7,134 bases of DNA from Oscillospiraceae bacterium (GTDB taxonomy: Bacteria > Bacillota > Clostridia > Oscillospirales > UBA929), in contig WRLJ01000077.1 in the NCBI GenBank assembly GCA_009777685.1, forward strand, positions 1 to 7,134, written 5' to 3'. The notes under the pieces are model-generated. The model was not told the DNA's origin, made no database searches, and saw only the letters and a list, made by a program, of their open reading frames with translations. Positions 6,256 to 7,134 of the stretch are shown in pieces (within the stretch, counting starts at the first letter, position 1; each line of letters opens with the position of its first letter). A program made the translations under genes and the position numbers.

Positions 6256-7134
6256 TCACTCCCATTCGACCGTCCCCGGCGGCTTTGGCGTAATATCATA
6301 GACGACGCGGCTGACGGACGGGATTTCGCCGGTAAGCCGCGACGATAGGCGGCCTAAAACCCTGTGCGGCAGCGGGGTGTATTCGCAGGTCATAAAGTCG
6401 TCCGTCGTCACGGCCCGGAGGGCGATGACAAAATGATACGTTCTGCCGTCGCCCTTGACGCCCACGGAGCGGGTGTCGGTCAGTACGGCAAAATACTGAT
6501 CCGGCCTGCGCCTCAATCGGCGGATTTCCTCGCGGACAATGGCGTCGGCGGCGCGCAGAACCTCCAGCTTTTCCTCCGTCACCTCGCCCATGACCCGGAT
6601 GGCCAGCCCCGGTCCCGGGAAGGGCTGGCGGTTGACCAGCGCCGCCGGCAGGCCCAGCGTTCTCCCGAGAACGCGCACCTCGTCCTTGAACAGGGTGGAC
6701 AGAGGCTCCAGCACTCCGGTAAAGGCGAGCTTTTCCGGCAGTCCGCCCACATTGTGATGGCTCTTGATGGTGGCGCCGTATCCGCCGCCCGATTCCACCA
6801 CGTCCGGATAGATGGTGCCCTGCGCCAAAAACGGAATGTCGCCGAGCTTGGCGGCCTCCTCCTCGAACACGCGGATGAACTCCTCCCCGATCCGTTTGCG
6901 CTTGCTTTCGGGATCGGTCACGCCCCGCAGCTTCGCCAGAAACCGTTTTTGCGCGTTGACGCGGATGAACCGGAGATCGCGCTTTGAAAACACACGCTCA
7001 ATCTCGTCCCCCTCGTTCAGGCGCATAAACCCGTGGTCAACAAAAAGGCAGACGAGCTGCCCCGGCACGGCCCGGGAGAGCAGCGCTGCGCACACCGACG
7101 AGTCCACCCCGCCGGACAGGGCCAGCAGCACCCG
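6256..7134 (-). CDS. guaA: GMP synthase (glutamine-hydrolysing), C-terminal part; 5' end beyond window
   Basis: GuaA makes GMP from XMP, ATP and glutamine in the cytoplasm, the last step of de novo guanine nucleotide synthesis. The visible 292 residues begin just before the ATP-pyrophosphatase P-loop SGGVDSS (visible residues 7-13). They continue through VDHGFMR, AQGTIYPDVVESGG, SHHNVGGLPE and EPLSTLFKDEVR, then the C-terminal dimerisation/XMP-binding domain with PFPGPGLAIRVMGE and the closing KPPGTVEWE. All are GuaA hallmarks. The family is about 510-525 residues long, so roughly 220 residues, including the class I glutaminase domain with its catalytic Cys, lie to the right of the window. 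The GTG codon at 7131 is not the start, because the reading frame stays open to the edge and the P-loop strand is already under way. The stop TGA is at 6258-6256, 4 bases before pyrG. No frameshift or missing core residue is visible. Confidence 0.97.
   Translation of the reverse strand, partial: RVLLALSGGVDSSVCAALLSRAVPGQLVCLFVDHGFMRLNEGDEIERVFSKRDLRFIRVNAQKRFLAKLRGVTDPESKRKRIGEEFIRVFEEEAAKLGDIPFLAQGTIYPDVVESGGGYGATIKSHHNVGGLPEKLAFTGVLEPLSTLFKDEVRVLGRTLGLPAALVNRQPFPGPGLAIRVMGEVTEEKLEVLRAADAIVREEIRRLRRRPDQYFAVLTDTRSVGVKGDGRTYHFVIALRAVTTDDFMTCEYTPLPHRVLGRLSSRLTGEIPSVSRVVYDITPKPPGTVEWE
6259..6263 (-). promoter_or_regulatory. pyrG ribosome binding site inside guaA 3' end
   Basis: On the minus strand the sequence GGGAG lies 7 bases upstream of the pyrG ATG at 6251 and is formed by the last sense codons of guaA (Trp-Glu before TGA). 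A second weaker GAGG sits directly against the ATG. This supports ATG 6251 as the start and implies that ribosomes finishing guaA help load pyrG. Confidence 0.7.

Noticed and set aside
6252..6299. 16-codon upstream extension of pyrG into guaA
   Set aside because: It overlaps the conserved GuaA C-terminus and is absent from the CTP synthase family. ATG 6251 matches the standard N-terminus.

Overview
The window is a tightly packed run of six genes, all transcribed from the minus strand (right to left), with no gene on the plus strand and no intergenic space larger than about 50 bases. In transcription order they are: guaA (GMP synthase, 5' end outside the window), pyrG (CTP synthase), a small gatC-like gene, argG (argininosuccinate synthase), argH (argininosuccinate lyase) and purL (long single-chain FGAM synthase, 3' part outside the window).

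The sequence is GC-rich by eye, about 60% or more, with a strong G/C preference at third codon positions. The protein types suggest a high-GC member of the Clostridia (Bacillota), such as an Oscillospiraceae-like or related anaerobe. The pointers are the fused clostridial-type PurL with FKNETHNHPT and GGRTGRDG motifs, the ArgG subtype with SGGLDTT, and the presence of a GatC. This placement rests on remembered family features, not on a search.

Layout: guaA occupies 6256-7134, and pyrG 4626-6251 follows after a 4-base gap, with its ribosome binding site inside the end of guaA. A 49-base gap that can form a small hairpin leads to gatC (4289-4576, GTG start). After 21 bases comes argG (3059-4267). 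argG/argH and argH/purL each overlap by the four bases ATGA, at 3059-3062 and 1683-1686, which points to translational coupling. No intrinsic terminator or convincing promoter was seen, so the simplest reading is one polycistronic transcript entering from the right and leaving at the left edge.

The products share a theme. Each full enzyme either adds nitrogen to a biosynthetic intermediate at the cost of ATP (GuaA: XMP to GMP; PyrG: UTP to CTP; PurL: FGAR to FGAM; ArgG: citrulline plus aspartate) or finishes such a step (ArgH). GuaA, PyrG and PurL use glutamine ammonia, and GatC is normally the small subunit of the glutamine-dependent tRNA amidotransferase. The window therefore mixes purine, pyrimidine and arginine synthesis with one orphan translation-related subunit. 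I found no mobile element, CRISPR array, RNA gene or sign of horizontal transfer. The individual enzymes look ordinary; what merits a second look is the gene order, the isolated gatC with its altered central linker, and a cysteine cluster in the PurL N-terminal domain.
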